This document shows, piece after piece, positions 46,601 through 59,253 of a stretch of 64,000 bases of DNA. Location of the stretch: positions 721,218 to 785,217 of the forward strand of contig NW_022985447.1 in assembly GCF_010093595.1 (NCBI RefSeq), read 5' to 3'. This stretch comes from Mytilinidion resinicola (Eukaryota > Ascomycota > Dothideomycetes > Mytilinidiales > Mytilinidiaceae). Below the pieces are notes generated by a model. The model saw nothing but the letters and a program-made list of their open reading frames with translations, ran no database searches and had not been told where the DNA came from. Within the stretch, counting starts at the first letter, position 1, and every line of letters starts with the position of its first letter. The position numbers were made by a program, and so were the translations under genes.

Positions 46601-49600
46601 CGTAAGTGCGCTGATCTCGGGTCCTGGAAGGCTACAAAAAGCAACTTGTCAGTCGCTGCTCGATCACATTGGAGACGAAGTCATGCGTCAAAATGAGTAC
46701 CAGACTTCAGAAGTCGCCGAAGGCATGCTCTTGGAATTATTGATCGGCACTGAAGCCTTGTGGACGGACGGAGGGTCGAAAGATCCAGAGACACAGGTTC
46801 TCTACGCAACCGGACAAGACTTCTATGAATGGTTTCTAGGTGGATATGAGGCTTATGGCTGGGCAAAGTCGACTAACCTGCAAATAGGGGTTTCCAATTT
46901 GTGTCTCTGTTTGTCAAGATCACAGCCCGAATTTGCGCAAAGCCTCTCCCTGCCATCTGTACGCACCAGTCTCTTCACGTTACTCGCCTACTCAGACATT
47001 CCGGTCCAATACCATATCGCACAATGTCTACCTGACATGTTCAACAATTTTGTCCTAGCAACGCATGACTCGGTATTCGCCGATATTCACGAGAGCCTAC
47101 CCAATCGAGATCGTCCAGAAGACATTGCCATTCGTTTGCTGGTTCTGTCTCGCCTAGGTTCAAGTTGGCATACGCTTCTACGTAGATGCGTTTATCTCAT
47201 ATTCGAGACGGCAGGCTTCTTTGATTGCGCCATGGCACATGCAACGCACTGCATAAGCAATGTGTCGGAATCCATAAAGCTGGGAAGTTCGCAAGAACTC
47301 TTTCGGATATTTGCACCACAAATCATATACAGCTGGCTGAAAACCGGAAAGAAGTTCGCGGATATACCTTTCCTTGCTTTCGACTACAGCACCCTTCTAG
47401 ATCTTATTGAAGATGTCGAAGACGAAGCATTTGGCCAAGCAATGATGTTCGCAAAGGAAGATGAGTTGGAATACCTAGCGAAGCTTTCGAAACAACCAGT
47501 TCAAGAAGGGTTGAAGAGGAACTTTGCGAAAGCAGCCGCCTACAGCATTTCGTGGGATACTTGCAGCCGTAACGGGAAAAACAAAACGCCAAGCAACGAT
47601 GCGCGCCTTAAGACGCTTCTTGAGCCCGAACAGTACTCGCAGCTCTTTCATTGGCACTTTCCTCGCATTCTTGGAATCGTCATATACAGTATGGACAACG
47701 AAGATCTTCTTGAAAAACGCCTTGCAAAGCGTCCCCCATATGTCAATACTTCCAATGCGTTGAAAGAAATCAAGACCACGAGTCATTCAAGTCAAGATCT
47801 ACCCGAAGGCATAGCACCATCATTTACTGCTAAGTATTTGAGCGATCAAATAGAACGCTTGTGCCGTAGAACGAGTATGGATCCTGTGAGTTTCTGGACC
47901 GCCGAAATATTTGTCTTCGTGATGAGGATGCTTCTTGATCGAATTCATCCAGCTTTGGGCTCTTTACACGCATGTTCCATCATTCGGAAAATCCGGGTAT
48001 TAGTCGGCTTAGCTGGCCCCATTGCTTTGGACGGGTATCCTTTGCAAATGACTTTGCAATCCTTGCGGCCCTTCCTCACAGACAGCCAATGCGCTGAAGA
48101 TACCCTAGGAGTCATGCAGTATCTCTTCGAGCATGGGAGACCCTTCTTGTCCTCGCAATTGTCCTTCATCACCGGCATTGGGCTCTCAATTCTTACATCG
48201 ATCCGGGTTTTCTTGGGTTCAACACAGGAAAGTACAACCCAAGAAAGCCAGTACCAAGCGACTATGGACAGAGCCAAGTCATTCCATTCGTGGTTCACTG
48301 CGTATCTCGAGTCATACTCGGCATCCACTCAAGGCAGCAAATCTCTCCTCAAGGCATTCAAGTCCATCATCCGCGCCGCTTCACAAACGCGTATTGAAGG
48401 AAATGCTATTGCCGGAACCGCTGAGAGCAGGCTTTTGCGGGAACTACTGGACGATGAACGTAGCGAGAGATCCCTTCTAAGCGCCCCATCTCGCGAAATC
48501 GCTTTCAATCTTCTGTGTCAAAATTTCCAACCTCCAAAGTCTATGCAAGATGACATCATGGGCACCGACGAGAAAGCAGCCCGCTTTGCGCCTCAAGTGT
48601 GGCAATCTTGCCAGCGTGCTGGTGTGGGCGAAGGCTACCTTATCTGGGCCGCAAGAGTGCTTGGACGTGCGTTCGGCGCCCATGGAGAACTCGAACGGGG
48701 CTTACGAGTTGCAAGTATCGAACGCAACGGATCTTACACGCTACGGAAGTATAGGTTTCGTAGCTCGAGAGCTGCCATCTTCCACTCGCTTGCAGAGCTT
48801 CTCTGGAGTGATGACCGCAAGGAGATGGGCCTTGCGGAAAGAACAATTCGACTTACTCTCACCAAGGCTAAGACAGCTGAGCAGCAGGCGGAACTCGACC
48901 AGATTCTTCCCCAGACTCTGTCTGAATACATCTCCACCGCACTGACCCTACCATTGTTGTACACATATCCAATTCGTCAAAATGACCCTCTTTCAACCGT
49001 CAAAATCATGGCGCGCCCAACGCCGGAGAAAACAGTTTCCTTGTGGATTCGAGATCTCACAGTCAACTTGTGTGAGATTGCCTCGCAAGATTCTCTCCTC
49101 AGTTCCTTGTCGGACATTCTCCAGGGCATAGAAGGCTATCCAGAAAAGCTCTTCCCATTTATCCTTCATCTAGTACTTCACCAGGAATTCGATGGGCAGC
49201 GTAGTGTTCGTGACGCAATTTCGAGAGCATGTTTATCTTGGTTCGAGGGCCGCAGTCAGGCCACTGTGCCCTACATTAAGATTCTGATACGAGGAATCCT
49301 CTATCTACGCACTCAGCCCGTACCGCATGAGGTTACCCGCGAAGATCGTGATCGGTGGCTCGACATCAACTATCTCAAGGCTGCAGAAGCCGCCACAGCA
49401 TGCGGCATGTACAAGAGTGCTTTGCTTTTTGCAGAGACCCATTCTGCTCCACCCGTGCGTAGCTCTCGGCGATCGTCTACAGTGCCACAATCGAGCATAC
49501 CAACAGAGCTCCAGTTTGCAATTTACAGGAATCTAGACGAGCCTGATTCGTTCTACGGAGTTGAAAGAGAGCCAAGTCTGCCGTCTATACTGGACAGGTT

Positions 49601-52600
49601 GGATTACGAAAACAATGGTATCAAGAGCCTACTCTTTCGTGGCGCCCTCATGGATAGCCAAATGCGGCAAATGACCTCCGTCGATCCGGCGGACTCGCGC
49701 GGGATGATCAAATCGTTCATCACGCTTAACCTGAATAGCGTCACACACCATTTGCTGTCAAACGAAACATTTCACAATACGGGTCCAGAGGTGGTCAACA
49801 GCACTCTGCATACGGCACGAAAGCTTGAGCAATGGGACATACGGGCCCCTCAGACCAATCATTCGGAGGCCAGTACCATCTTCAAAGCTTTCCAAGGCCT
49901 CCATTATTCGTCAGACTCTGCCAGTGCTCGTGCAGCCATCGATGGTCAGTTATTAGTAACAATAGGGAACCTTGTTGGCCGTGAGAACTCTTCGAGTGCC
50001 ATTAAAGCTTCGCTTAGAACACTGGCGGTTCTCACAGAAGTAGACGATGTTGTCACTGCATCAGACCCAGATCAGTTGGCAGACGCGTGGACTCAAATGC
50101 AGTCTCGTCTGGGTTGGATGCAGAATGGCCAGTCAGTACCTCAATCTCCCATACCACAATTTGTGTGCTAATTCAGTGCCAGGTTTGATGATGTCAGGCT
50201 GATTATGTCCTGTCGAGAAACTCTATTTAGCGTTCTGAGTAGCAATGCCCAGCTCCAAAGCTCGCTGCGTGTGACGCCAAGAGACATCCGCCACAGGGAG
50301 ATTGCGGCACTGCTTTCTTCCTCTGAGATAAGTAGAAAACACGGCGCCTGGCAAGAATCTCTAGCAAGCGCTACCTACTTGTCGTCCATTGTGCGCCAAT
50401 GCACGTCTGTTGGGCTCAATATCGAAGCTCTTGCTGAAAACGAGGTTGCCAATGTACTCTGGGAGCAAGGAGAGACCGAAACGTCTATTCGCATTCGACA
50501 GAAGCTTTTGAGCAGGGATGATTTGTCAGCACAGTCAGATACGCTGTCGGTGTCGATCTTGCTGGTTAAGCTGGTAAGTGATACAACACTTTGAGCCTCC
50601 TATCTCCTTCACTCACTGCGTTAGGGACATCACATGGCCGAAGCTCGATTAGAGAAGCCCGAAGTCATCATCAAAAATTACCTCAAACGCGCCACAGCAG
50701 AGTTGAAAGGTGAACATCATGGTCTTGAGCCCGGACAGGTGTTTCACGAATTTGCGTCCTTTTGCGATAAACAACTCCATGACCCTGACTCAATCGAGGA
50801 TCTAACGCACATTAAGGCAGCTATGGAACGTAAAGGCGAGGAAGTCGAAGAGTACGAAAATCTAGCCAGATCGTCGAGGAATAGCAAGGACAGGGAGGGT
50901 TATAGAAAAGAAGCGGCAAGGTCAAAGAAATGGCAGGAACTCGACAGCACTGAGTACGAGAAGTTGCGCGCAAATAGGGAGGATTCCCTTCGACAGTGCC
51001 TTGAGAACTACCTTCTCGCATTGCAAGCGTGCGATAACTATGACCACGACGTACTACGCGTCTTCTCCCTCTGGCTTGAGTATGCGGAAATACCACTTGC
51101 CAACGAAGCCGTCGGGCGTCAACTTCCGAACGTTCCCAGCGGCAAGTTTGCTGTGCTGATGAACCAGCTCTCCTCAAGATTGCAAGCCGAAAACACCGAG
51201 TTTCAGGCCCTCCTAGCAGGGCTCGTGTTTCGATTGTGCACCGACCACCCTTACCACGGAATGCATCAAATATATGCAGGTGCGATGCCATCTCCAAACA
51301 AGGATGACGCGACGAAGTCGAGAGTAGCAGCCGCAAAGAGTATTTCTGTTATGCTTAAGAAGGACTCGAAGGCAAGCGTACACTGGTCACCCCTCGAGGA
51401 ATCCAACAACTTATATCACGAACTCGCCATGGCCAAGGCAGAGGCGGATAAAAGGGTTGGGGGGGAGCAATACCTAGAAAAGCATCCACAGGGAAAAAAG
51501 CTCATGCAAAGGATTCCCGGACTCAAAGTGCCACCTGCAACGATATCATTGGATATTCGGCCCAATTGCGACTATAGCGATGTGCCAAAAATTGTCAAAT
51601 TCAGAAACCAAATATCAATAGCAAATGGGTTGAGCGCTCCGAAGATTGTCACAGCGTTTGCGTCTGATGGGAAACCCTACAAGCAACTGGTAAGTGGTTT
51701 CTCAGACTCCGTAACCACTGGTATTAACAAGTGACAGTTCAAATCCGGCAACGATGATCTGCGACAGGACGCAATTATGGAGCAGGTTTTCGAGCAGACT
51801 TCGGGAGCTCTCAAAAATCACCCGGCGACTCGTACTCGTAACTTGCATATCCGCACTTACAAAGTTGTGCCACTTTCTTCCCAATCGGGACTTATGGAGT
51901 TTGTACCGAATACTATGGCTTTGCATACCTATCTAATACCTGCACACGAAAAATACTATCCCAAAGACCTGAAAAACGACCAGTGTCGAAGAGCAATTGC
52001 TGACGTCAGCACCGAGTCAAATGCAGTCAGAGTGAAGAAGTACAGGGAAGTAACGCAACGCTTCAACCCGGTGATGCGTTATTTCTTCCTAGAACGCTTC
52101 GAGGACCCGGATGAATGGTTCGAGAAACGACTTGCTTATACCCGATCCACAGCCGCTATCTCCATACTTGGCCACGTTCTTGGGCTCGGAGACCGGCATT
52201 GCCACAACATTCTCCTTGACGAGCAGAGTGGAGAAGTCGTGCACATTGATCTTGGTATCGCGTTCGAGGCAGGCCGTGTCTTGCCAGTACCAGAGGTCGT
52301 GCCGTTTCGCCTTACAAGAGACCTGATAGATGGCATGGGCTACACCAAGACCGAAGGTGTTTTCCGGCGGTGCTGTGAGTTTACGCTAGATGCGTTGCGT
52401 GAAGAACGCGAGGGTATCATGACGCTGCTCAACGTTCTCCGCTATGACCCACTTGTTAACTGGTCCTTGTCGGTCTCCAAAGCGAAACGTTTGCAAGACG
52501 AACAGGGTGAGGGCAGAGATGCCATGAGAGAGTCCCGAGCATCAACGCTAGCTCCCGGTGGAGATGAGCTTGTAGTAGACCAAAGCAGCAAGAAGGAAGA

Positions 52601-52814
52601 CGATACAGGCGAAGCGGGTCGTGCGCTATCTGTCGTGGAGAAGAAGCTTTCGAAGACGTTGAGCACGGCCGCAACAGTCAATGAGCTCATCCAGCAGGCG
52701 ACCGATGAGCGGAACCTGGCTGTTCTTTTCTGTGGTAAGTTGACTCCTCCAAGACAAAAGAGTTCTGCGCTTTTCGCTAACGCACGTTTTGTAGGTTGGA
52801 GTGCTTATGTATAG
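43618..52814 (+). CDS. TEL1: Tel1/ATM checkpoint kinase (PIKK)
   Basis: Serine/threonine PI3K-like kinase that senses DNA double-strand breaks through the MRN/MRX complex and maintains telomeres. Eight exons join in frame: 43618-43663, 43710-45165, 45223-45563, 45616-50131, 50183-50573, 50625-51689, 51738-52734 and 52795-52814, giving 2943 aa. An N-terminal helical solenoid (about 1-2000) is followed by FAT-like repeats and the kinase domain: [11 protein letters not shown] near 2606, catalytic GLGDRHCHN with Asp 2757, HIDLGIAFE with Asp 2776, then [14 protein letters not shown]...EGVFRRCCE. The latter is Tel1/ATM-type and differs from Mec1/ATR. The FATC tail ends LAVLFCGWSAYV. Intact; the last exon is only 20 nt. 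Confidence 0.95.
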
Positions 52815-53251
52815 GCACTGGTGTTGGATTCCTAAATGAACCTAAAAAGATCACTCTCAGATGTTCCTAAAGCCTTTGCATTGTCGTGAGAGCCTACATA
52901 CGCTTTCGGTGATTTTACCTGTCAAGCGTTTTGGCGGGCGGAAAAAAAGAAATGTTATAGCTCATCGTGATTGCACTTTTGGCGTCTAGTCGCATGCATG
53001 CGGTCTTTGAGTTATTCTTTGAATTCTCTAAACATACAACCGGGTCATTTGGCTTCTAAATCGTGGTATCGGAACAGTAAGAAAATCGTACACTAAACGA
53101 AGGCGCGGCGTTTCTGAACCAAGCGGTTAATGGCCGTGACGTCTATATCCAATCGCAGACTCCCACACATGAAAACCTGACAACATGTGCCCGGTAATTC
53201 AATCAAAATCTCCGGGGTTCGCTTTCCAGCAGACGCCAATTTCGTAGACTT
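52815..53251. other. Convergent 3' region
   Basis: 437 bp between the ends of TEL1 and the rhodopsin-domain gene, presumably 3' untranslated sequence and polyadenylation signals. No gene seen. Confidence 0.5.
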
Positions 53252-54735
53252 TTATGACCTTGTACTCGTCACATCGATCTCAACTGTTCGAACGATATCG
53301 CCTTTTTCCACGTCATTTTGCTCCCGTCCCTGCCCAACCCGGGTTCGGTACCCGTATGGTGCCAGCTCTAGTGGCCCATCACGTAGCTCCAACGTGGTCG
53401 ACTTGCCATCTGGCACAATTGCCTCTTGGCTCCCGTCTCTTCTCTCGATTCCCATGTCGCTATCTCTCTCACTGATACTGCCTCCGCGGCTGCCAAGCGG
53501 ATAGCTTCCTTGCGGCTTGCTACCTTTGTACATCCGATACTGGGACAACTTGGTGCCATTTCCGGTATTCGATCCAGAGATGCCGCCAGGGGTACGGCGA
53601 GAGCCGCGTGAACCGGACCAGGTGTCGAGGCGGAAGAGAGATTTGAGGAGGGGCCAAAGGAGCGGAACGTTGGCCACGTAGACGGCTGTGGAAGCTTCGC
53701 CAATGTACCAGTTCAGGAAAATGGGCGAGTATGGCTGGGTGAAGTTGTAGTAGCGGTTGAGGATTGCGGTTAGGACCTATGGATCAAGGGGGTTAGAGAG
53801 ATGGCTGTAAAAGAGCGACTGTGAAGGAGTTATACTTACAACAAAGAGCCCGAGGCTGAAGACGCTGTAAAGAATGATCTTCCGTTTTAGTGGCAATTGT
53901 GTCTTTGCGATCAGAGGAATAGGGATACAGAGCATAATCAGGTCCGAGGAGACGTTGAATACGGTGGAAGTTATCAGGTGGTTATAGTAAGTGGCACATT
54001 GTGCTTGGATAAGGGTTAGTCGTAGCCAATGGTACAGGTGACCTTCATGGAGAATGACTCACGGTACTTGACAGGAACTCTCCAGTACTCCTTGATAGGA
54101 TGGCACCAGACCCCAAGGTACAATATCTCTACGAGAACGAACCCGAAGACGCAGTAGGCGGCAACCCACTTCACGATGAGGTGTTCTCTGGGAAGACCGT
54201 TTCTGAAGACTACTTTAGCATGGCCTTCGCAGTACGTAGATCGAGCCTACGATCACTCACGTTAACCGACTGTACATCAACAACAAGCATGCTTTGACCA
54301 GCCATGTCGTCGACAATTGGAACTCCTCCAGCGCGAGAGTCATCTTGCTACCCCATATGGCGTTTTTGACGCCTTGTGGAGATAACGTCTCGGCCACTCC
54401 AGGAGGTAGGTAGTTGCTTCCATTCTCCATCACTTGGTTCACGGATATGACATCGCCAGTGTATGTGATCTGGTATGAGGGGTTAGCATTCAGCGAATAT
54501 GCAGGTCGACCCAGTGAAATCGACGTACAACAATGAAAGCCATGATCCAATCATCGGCTTGAAATTTGGAAAAGGCGCCAAGCGCCATCCGACGAGAAGC
54601 CCTATGCAGTGTCAGTGAGGCTTGACGCAATAATTAGAGTTCCGGGATAGCGAACATTCGCAGGGCGATCAGTACGATACCCACCGCGTACAGCGTCCAT
54701 GATTCAATAGCCAGAACCTTGATCGGATCAGTCAT
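53252..54735 (-). CDS. Fungal rhodopsin-domain (Pth11-like) integral membrane protein
   Basis: Seven-helix membrane protein of the large fungal family often called Pth11-like GPCRs, some of which sense hosts or nutrients. Six exons join: 54735-54656, 54601-54529, 54469-54261, 54202-54063, 54003-53840 and 53776-53252, giving 396 aa. Features: TM1 LYAVGIVLIALRM, then FQADDWIMAFIV, an extracellular loop with two Asn-x-Ser/Thr-like sites, TTWLVKACLLLMYSRLT (the usual 'K..lL.fY.Rl' block), PIKEYW, CATYYNHLITSTVFNVSSDLIML (the usual 'N..sD' block), and TM7 VYVANVPLLWPLL. The long Ser/Gly-rich cytoplasmic tail of about 120 aa is unstructured. No Cys-rich CFEM domain is present. The ligand is unknown. 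Confidence 0.88.
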
Positions 54736-56124
54736 TTTCAAGGGGTGTACGTGAGCACAGCATACACTATGGTATGGAATAAATGCGAGACGGTTCAAAG
54801 AGTGGGCGAAAACTCGCTCAGGGCCCCAGCTTAATATCAGCGATCTGGGAGATCAGTACATAGCAAGATAAGAAAAGCATTCATCAGGGGTACGCAATGT
54901 ATGAGTGGCCAACGTGCACAAAGACGGTATTTGGCACATGCACTACAGCACTGGCGGGATTTGTGGATCAAATACGCAGCGTTAGTAAGTAGACGCGGGG
55001 GAAAAAACATCCCTTTGGGAGTCAACTATTTTACGCTTTTTTAAAAGTTGGCGTTCGCGAACGAATGCAGCAAGCAGGACTATGCTTATTCTGCGGATCG
55101 ACTAACCGCATCTCGCGGCGGGGCGGGCTATTTATTGACTTGTCAGTCTGGCGTCAAGGCTACGGGGGCGCCGGGTGCTCGAGTCGACGGCAGCTGTGCA
55201 CTAGGTGTGACTCCAGACGGAGACATCAGCATGGTACTGCGATGGTACGATGCAGGGGCGTGGGCTCCACGGCACGGCAGCGCTCTAGTGTTTGGACTGA
55301 AGAGCCTGCAACTTTATTCGGGCCGGACAGCACGCTCCACTTCCCGCCAAAGGACGAGGCGCGATGGTGTTGAGGCTTCCGTGCCTGGCGTGGACCCTGT
55401 CGAGCACCCTTGCACGAAAAGTGTCACTTCACGAATATGTGATCCTAACACTGCCTCCGCCAAAGAAACTCATCCCTTCTCGGCCTGTGAGTCCTCACCT
55501 AGTACCGTCCGAGTTCCTCTAGTACATTAGGAAGAATTGGAGGACGGCAGCTCTGAGTTCTGACAAGCCTGAGAGCTCTCCGGGCCACCTCGCAATACAC
55601 TGCCACTTGTGTTCAAGGGAGCCAATGTACCCGTAGCCCCTACCAACGCGGCATGCTTCTTCCAACTCACCCCTTAGCCAGCGTCCAACCACGCAGGAGC
55701 GGCACAGTAGCAGCGACACCAGCGTGGCGGGAGCCTCTTCCATACGAGGCGCGGTGGGGGTGCAATCGGCGCAGCGAGGAAGAGTAGGCCCACGCGTCAT
55801 TTGTCGTCGACAATGCGTTGCTGGCGCTGAGACAACTGCGCCGCCTCGTTCCCGGCAAACAACAAAGTCACAGCCAGCTGCAAGAGCTAGATCGAATGAG
55901 AGATCCGTCTGCGCCCGCTCGACAACTACTCCGCATCAGGGCTGCTGTGCAGGAGCATTAGGTTTTCGGGTACCTCGTCGGACCATTAAAAGGTGACTTG
56001 AATCACGGCTGGTGCTTCCCAGCCGTCCGAGACTGTCGAGAAGGCATTTCATCTTCTTTGTCTTTAATAGCCAGCGTCTTTTTCCGAATTTTCATGCTGC
56101 AAGCCTCAGATTCCCGCAATCGCC
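54736..56124. other. Long divergent intergenic region
   Basis: 1.4 kb between the divergent rhodopsin-domain and GMC genes. Plus-strand frames at 55048-55530 and minus-strand frames at 55519-55800 show no family resemblance. A short palindrome TTCGCGAA lies at about 55052. Space for regulatory elements of both genes; none identified. Confidence 0.45.
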
Positions 56125-58297
56125 ATGGCCAACCCCTCCATCTCTGCCCTGGGATTCTGCCAGCGCAAGTTCGACTACCTGATCGTCGGCGGCGGCACGG
56201 CTGGTCTCGTTGTTGCCGCACGCCTGACCGAGCATCCCGACATCACGGTTGGTGTCTTGGAAGCGGGACCTGCAGTCTTCGATGATCCTATCATCAACGT
56301 CCCCGGCCGTTTCGGAGAAAGCCTGGGCACAGGATACGACTGGCAATTTGAGACAACGCCACAGCCAGGCCTGAATGGTCGGCGCATTCCCTGGAACCGA
56401 GGTCGGGTCCTCGGCGGAACGAGCGCACTGAACTTCATGACCTGGAACAGAGGCAACCGGCAGGACTTTGATGCATGGGAAGAGCTGGGGAACAAGGGCT
56501 GGGGCTGGGACAGCCTTCTGTGAGTCCATTCGCCCCGCGTTGCCGTGCGCTCAGGCGTGCTCATGCTCAGCCAGCCCGTTCTTCAAGAAAACGGAGACCT
56601 TCGACGAGCCGTCTGCAGAGCATCAATCTCTTCACCATACCCAGTTCGAGAGCGAGTACCATGGCAGCAATGGCCCCATCCGGACTGTCCACTCCAAGGA
56701 GTACTCCGTGCCTCATCAATACTGGCACGAAACTTTGGAACGTCTCAGCACTAAAACCAACACGAGCCATTTCTCGGGATCTAACCTCGGGGCCTTCACC
56801 ACCCTAACCTCCGTAGACCCAAACACAAGAACAAGGTGCTCTTCGGCGACTGCATACTACCTACCCAACTCAGCAAGGAAAAACCTTGTTTTGCTTACCG
56901 AGGCCACTGTCCAAGAAATAAACATCGAAAAAGACGGCCGAGACGAATGGGTTGCCAAAGGCGTCAAATTCACGCACGCCGGCGAGGTGTATGCCGCAAA
57001 TGCAGGCTGCGAAGTGATACTCTGTGCAGGCAGCGTGCAGTCACCACAGTTGCTAGAGGTGTCAGGCGTGGGCAACCCTTCCGTCCTCGCGGCGGCTGGT
57101 ATTCCCCTAAAAGTCTGCAATCCGAACGTGGGGGAGAACCTCCAGGACCACATGAGTAAGATCCTCCACTCCGTTCACAGCGCCAATACCATAGTCTATG
57201 TGTGTTTTCCTCGCGGCTGCTTGGGGCGCTTGAATGCGTTCTCAAATCCTGTCGATATTTACAATACTCCTGCTTATGGATAATGGGTACGTAACAAACC
57301 GTGTAAGAGGGTCAGCCTGAGCGTTTCTCGTCTGAAAAAATGAAGTCAACCACCCCGAGCAGTCACAAAGAAAGCACGCACAGACGACGGTAATCGCGTT
57401 ATCCTAGCACTTGCAAGCCACCTAACAGTCTCTCTAGTGACTGCGATGGTCTTCGAGATTGACCGTAGCATCATCGGTCCCGATGAGTTACGAGCCGATC
57501 CGACGCTGGCTGCGGCTGCTGATCTTACTTATGAAACTTCGCAGTCTGGCGTTCGTGCAATGCTGCCATGTGCACTCAGCTACATTCCAGTCTCACAGGT
57601 CCTATCTTCCGCATCGATCGCGGAACTAGCGCGAAGGGTATCAACGCCGAGGAGCAGCCTGCGAGATCGAGTCCTAGCCAAGCAGTTCGCTCCAGGCGTG
57701 GTTCGCGGCCAGGTAGAATATCTGTTCGATGTCGGAAACTGGAGCTCATATTTCAAGTCAGAGCCTGGGAAGGTCTACGGCACGATGTTAATGATGCTCC
57801 AACTTCCCTTCAGCCAGGGCTCGGTCCATATTCCGCCAAGGTCTGCTGCAGGACCGCCCACGATGCAAACAAAGCCGGTCATTGACCCTCAGTATTATGG
57901 AGGAGATGGCGGCAGGGTCGACTTTGAAGTCATGACGACAGCGCAAAAGTTCGCCGCCAAGATCTGCTCCACTGCGCCGCTCTCCAACGTCATAAGGTCT
58001 CGCGTGTTTCCACCTCAGCAGGGCCCTGCAGCAGATGATGAGGACTTCACTGACTTTGTGAGAAACTACACCGCTTCTGACTGGCACCCTGTTGGCTCGT
58101 GTGGGATGGGCGGCTTGGCTGGCATCACAGCCGGAGTAGTTGACGACAGGTTGCGAGTGTATGGAGTTCGTGGCCTGAGAGTTGTCGACGCAAGCATAAT
58201 GCCCCTGCAGATCTGCGCGCACATCCAAGCGACTATTTACGCGATTGGGGAAAAGGGCTCGGCTATGATCTTGGAAGATCGAGGGGTTGGGGGATGA
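56125..58297 (+). CDS. GMC-family FAD oxidoreductase
   Basis: Flavoprotein of the glucose-methanol-choline family, which oxidises alcohols or sugars. Proposed exons are 56125-56519, 56575-57155 and 57438-58297, giving 611 aa, the normal family size. FAD-binding VGGGTAG at 21-27, GRVLGGTSALNFMTWNRG near 92 (GMC signature 1), GSVQSPQLLEVSGVG (signature 2), and C-terminal SDWHPVGSCGMGG, with the expected catalytic His, and VVDASIMP. No secretion signal is seen, so it is probably intracellular. Intron 2 (282 nt) is unusually long: its DHM A|GTAAGA donor opens into a further 42 codons before a stop, so retention would give a truncated protein. Resembles fungal aryl-alcohol/choline-type members; the substrate is not assignable. 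Confidence 0.88.
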
Positions 58298-58591
58298 GCA
58301 ATGCGACCAGGCTCCGTAGTGAGGATCCGGACGCGTCGAGGATCCGAAGGTGGCATCAAGATAGGACAATGGTTGTTGAAGATTGCCTGTCCGCAGGGCT
58401 CCACTTTGGCTCCGTAATACCGCCTAGACACAAATATGATTGCGCACACGCTATCCCGCGGCCTTTCCGCTAACTATCCGCAGCTATCTATCGGGAAGGT
58501 CGTATTCTGTGAGCCTTATCTTTGCTTTTCTACGGTCTTCTTGCCTTCTTTCGTCGAGACCCACCTGCGAACCGACTGGAGACAAGCTCCA
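58298..58591. other. Intergenic, no gene seen
   Basis: 3' flank of the GMC gene up to the inverted-repeat element. It ends with a CACCTGCG segment that is echoed (CGCCTGCG) beyond the right end of the element. Confidence 0.4.
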
Positions 58592-59253
58592 GGGCAATAG
58601 TCTTGAATGCCACCTGCAGCTGCTTGGCGGTTTGGGGTCTTCAATTGCCAGAAAACGCCACCAAGACATTCGTGCTCTCACTCCAAGCCAAAACCGGCCG
58701 TAGCTTTGAGCCCCCATGTCTATGCAGCGCAGCGTCTCCCAGCATTGCACAACTCACTCCAGCCATGCGCAGAGCTGGTTGACAGTCACGTGACTACAGG
58801 AATCTGCCATGAATGTTAAAAGCACACGTTGGCGACACACGCACTGGGAATTCCACCTTGCAGCAGCTGGTTTCCCTAGTCGCGTGTCCTCTGTGTGTGC
58901 CTGTGAGGCCCCTTATCTTCTCCCATCACTACTCCCTCTTCCTTCCTCTTGCACACCACACACCTCGCAGGCACACGTAGAAGATACAAAATAGGGAATT
59001 TCATCCTATCTTTGGTGTATTCCCCAACTTTCAAGTCTTGTATGTGTATTTTTAGGGTCTTTAATTTCTTAAGGTCACGTGAGCTTAGTGAGTTGTGCGA
59101 TGCTGGGAGACGCTGCGCTGCATAGACATGGGGGCTCAAAGCTACGGCCGGTTTTGGCTTGGAGTGAGAGCACGAATGTCTTGGTGGCGTTTTCTGGCAA
59201 TTGAAGACCCCAAACCGCCAAGCAGCTGCAGGTGGCATTCAAGACTATTGCCC
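58592..59253. mobile_element. MITE-like element with 167-bp terminal inverted repeats
   Basis: The left arm 58592-58758 (starts GGGCAATAGTCTTGAATGCC) is the near-exact reverse complement of the right arm 59087-59253. One T/C difference was noticed near the inner end. About 328 bp of unique sequence lies between. There is no transposase. The flanks read ...CTCCA before and CAGGCTC after, so a 2-bp CA duplication is possible but weak. Length (662 bp), long arms and lack of coding capacity fit a foldback or MITE-type non-autonomous DNA transposon. Short frames inside both arms are mirror shadows. Confidence 0.8.

Noticed and set aside
58607..59238. Two similar small proteins starting MPPAAAWRFGVF on opposite strands
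   Set aside because: They are mirror translations of the two arms of the inverted repeat, not independent genes.
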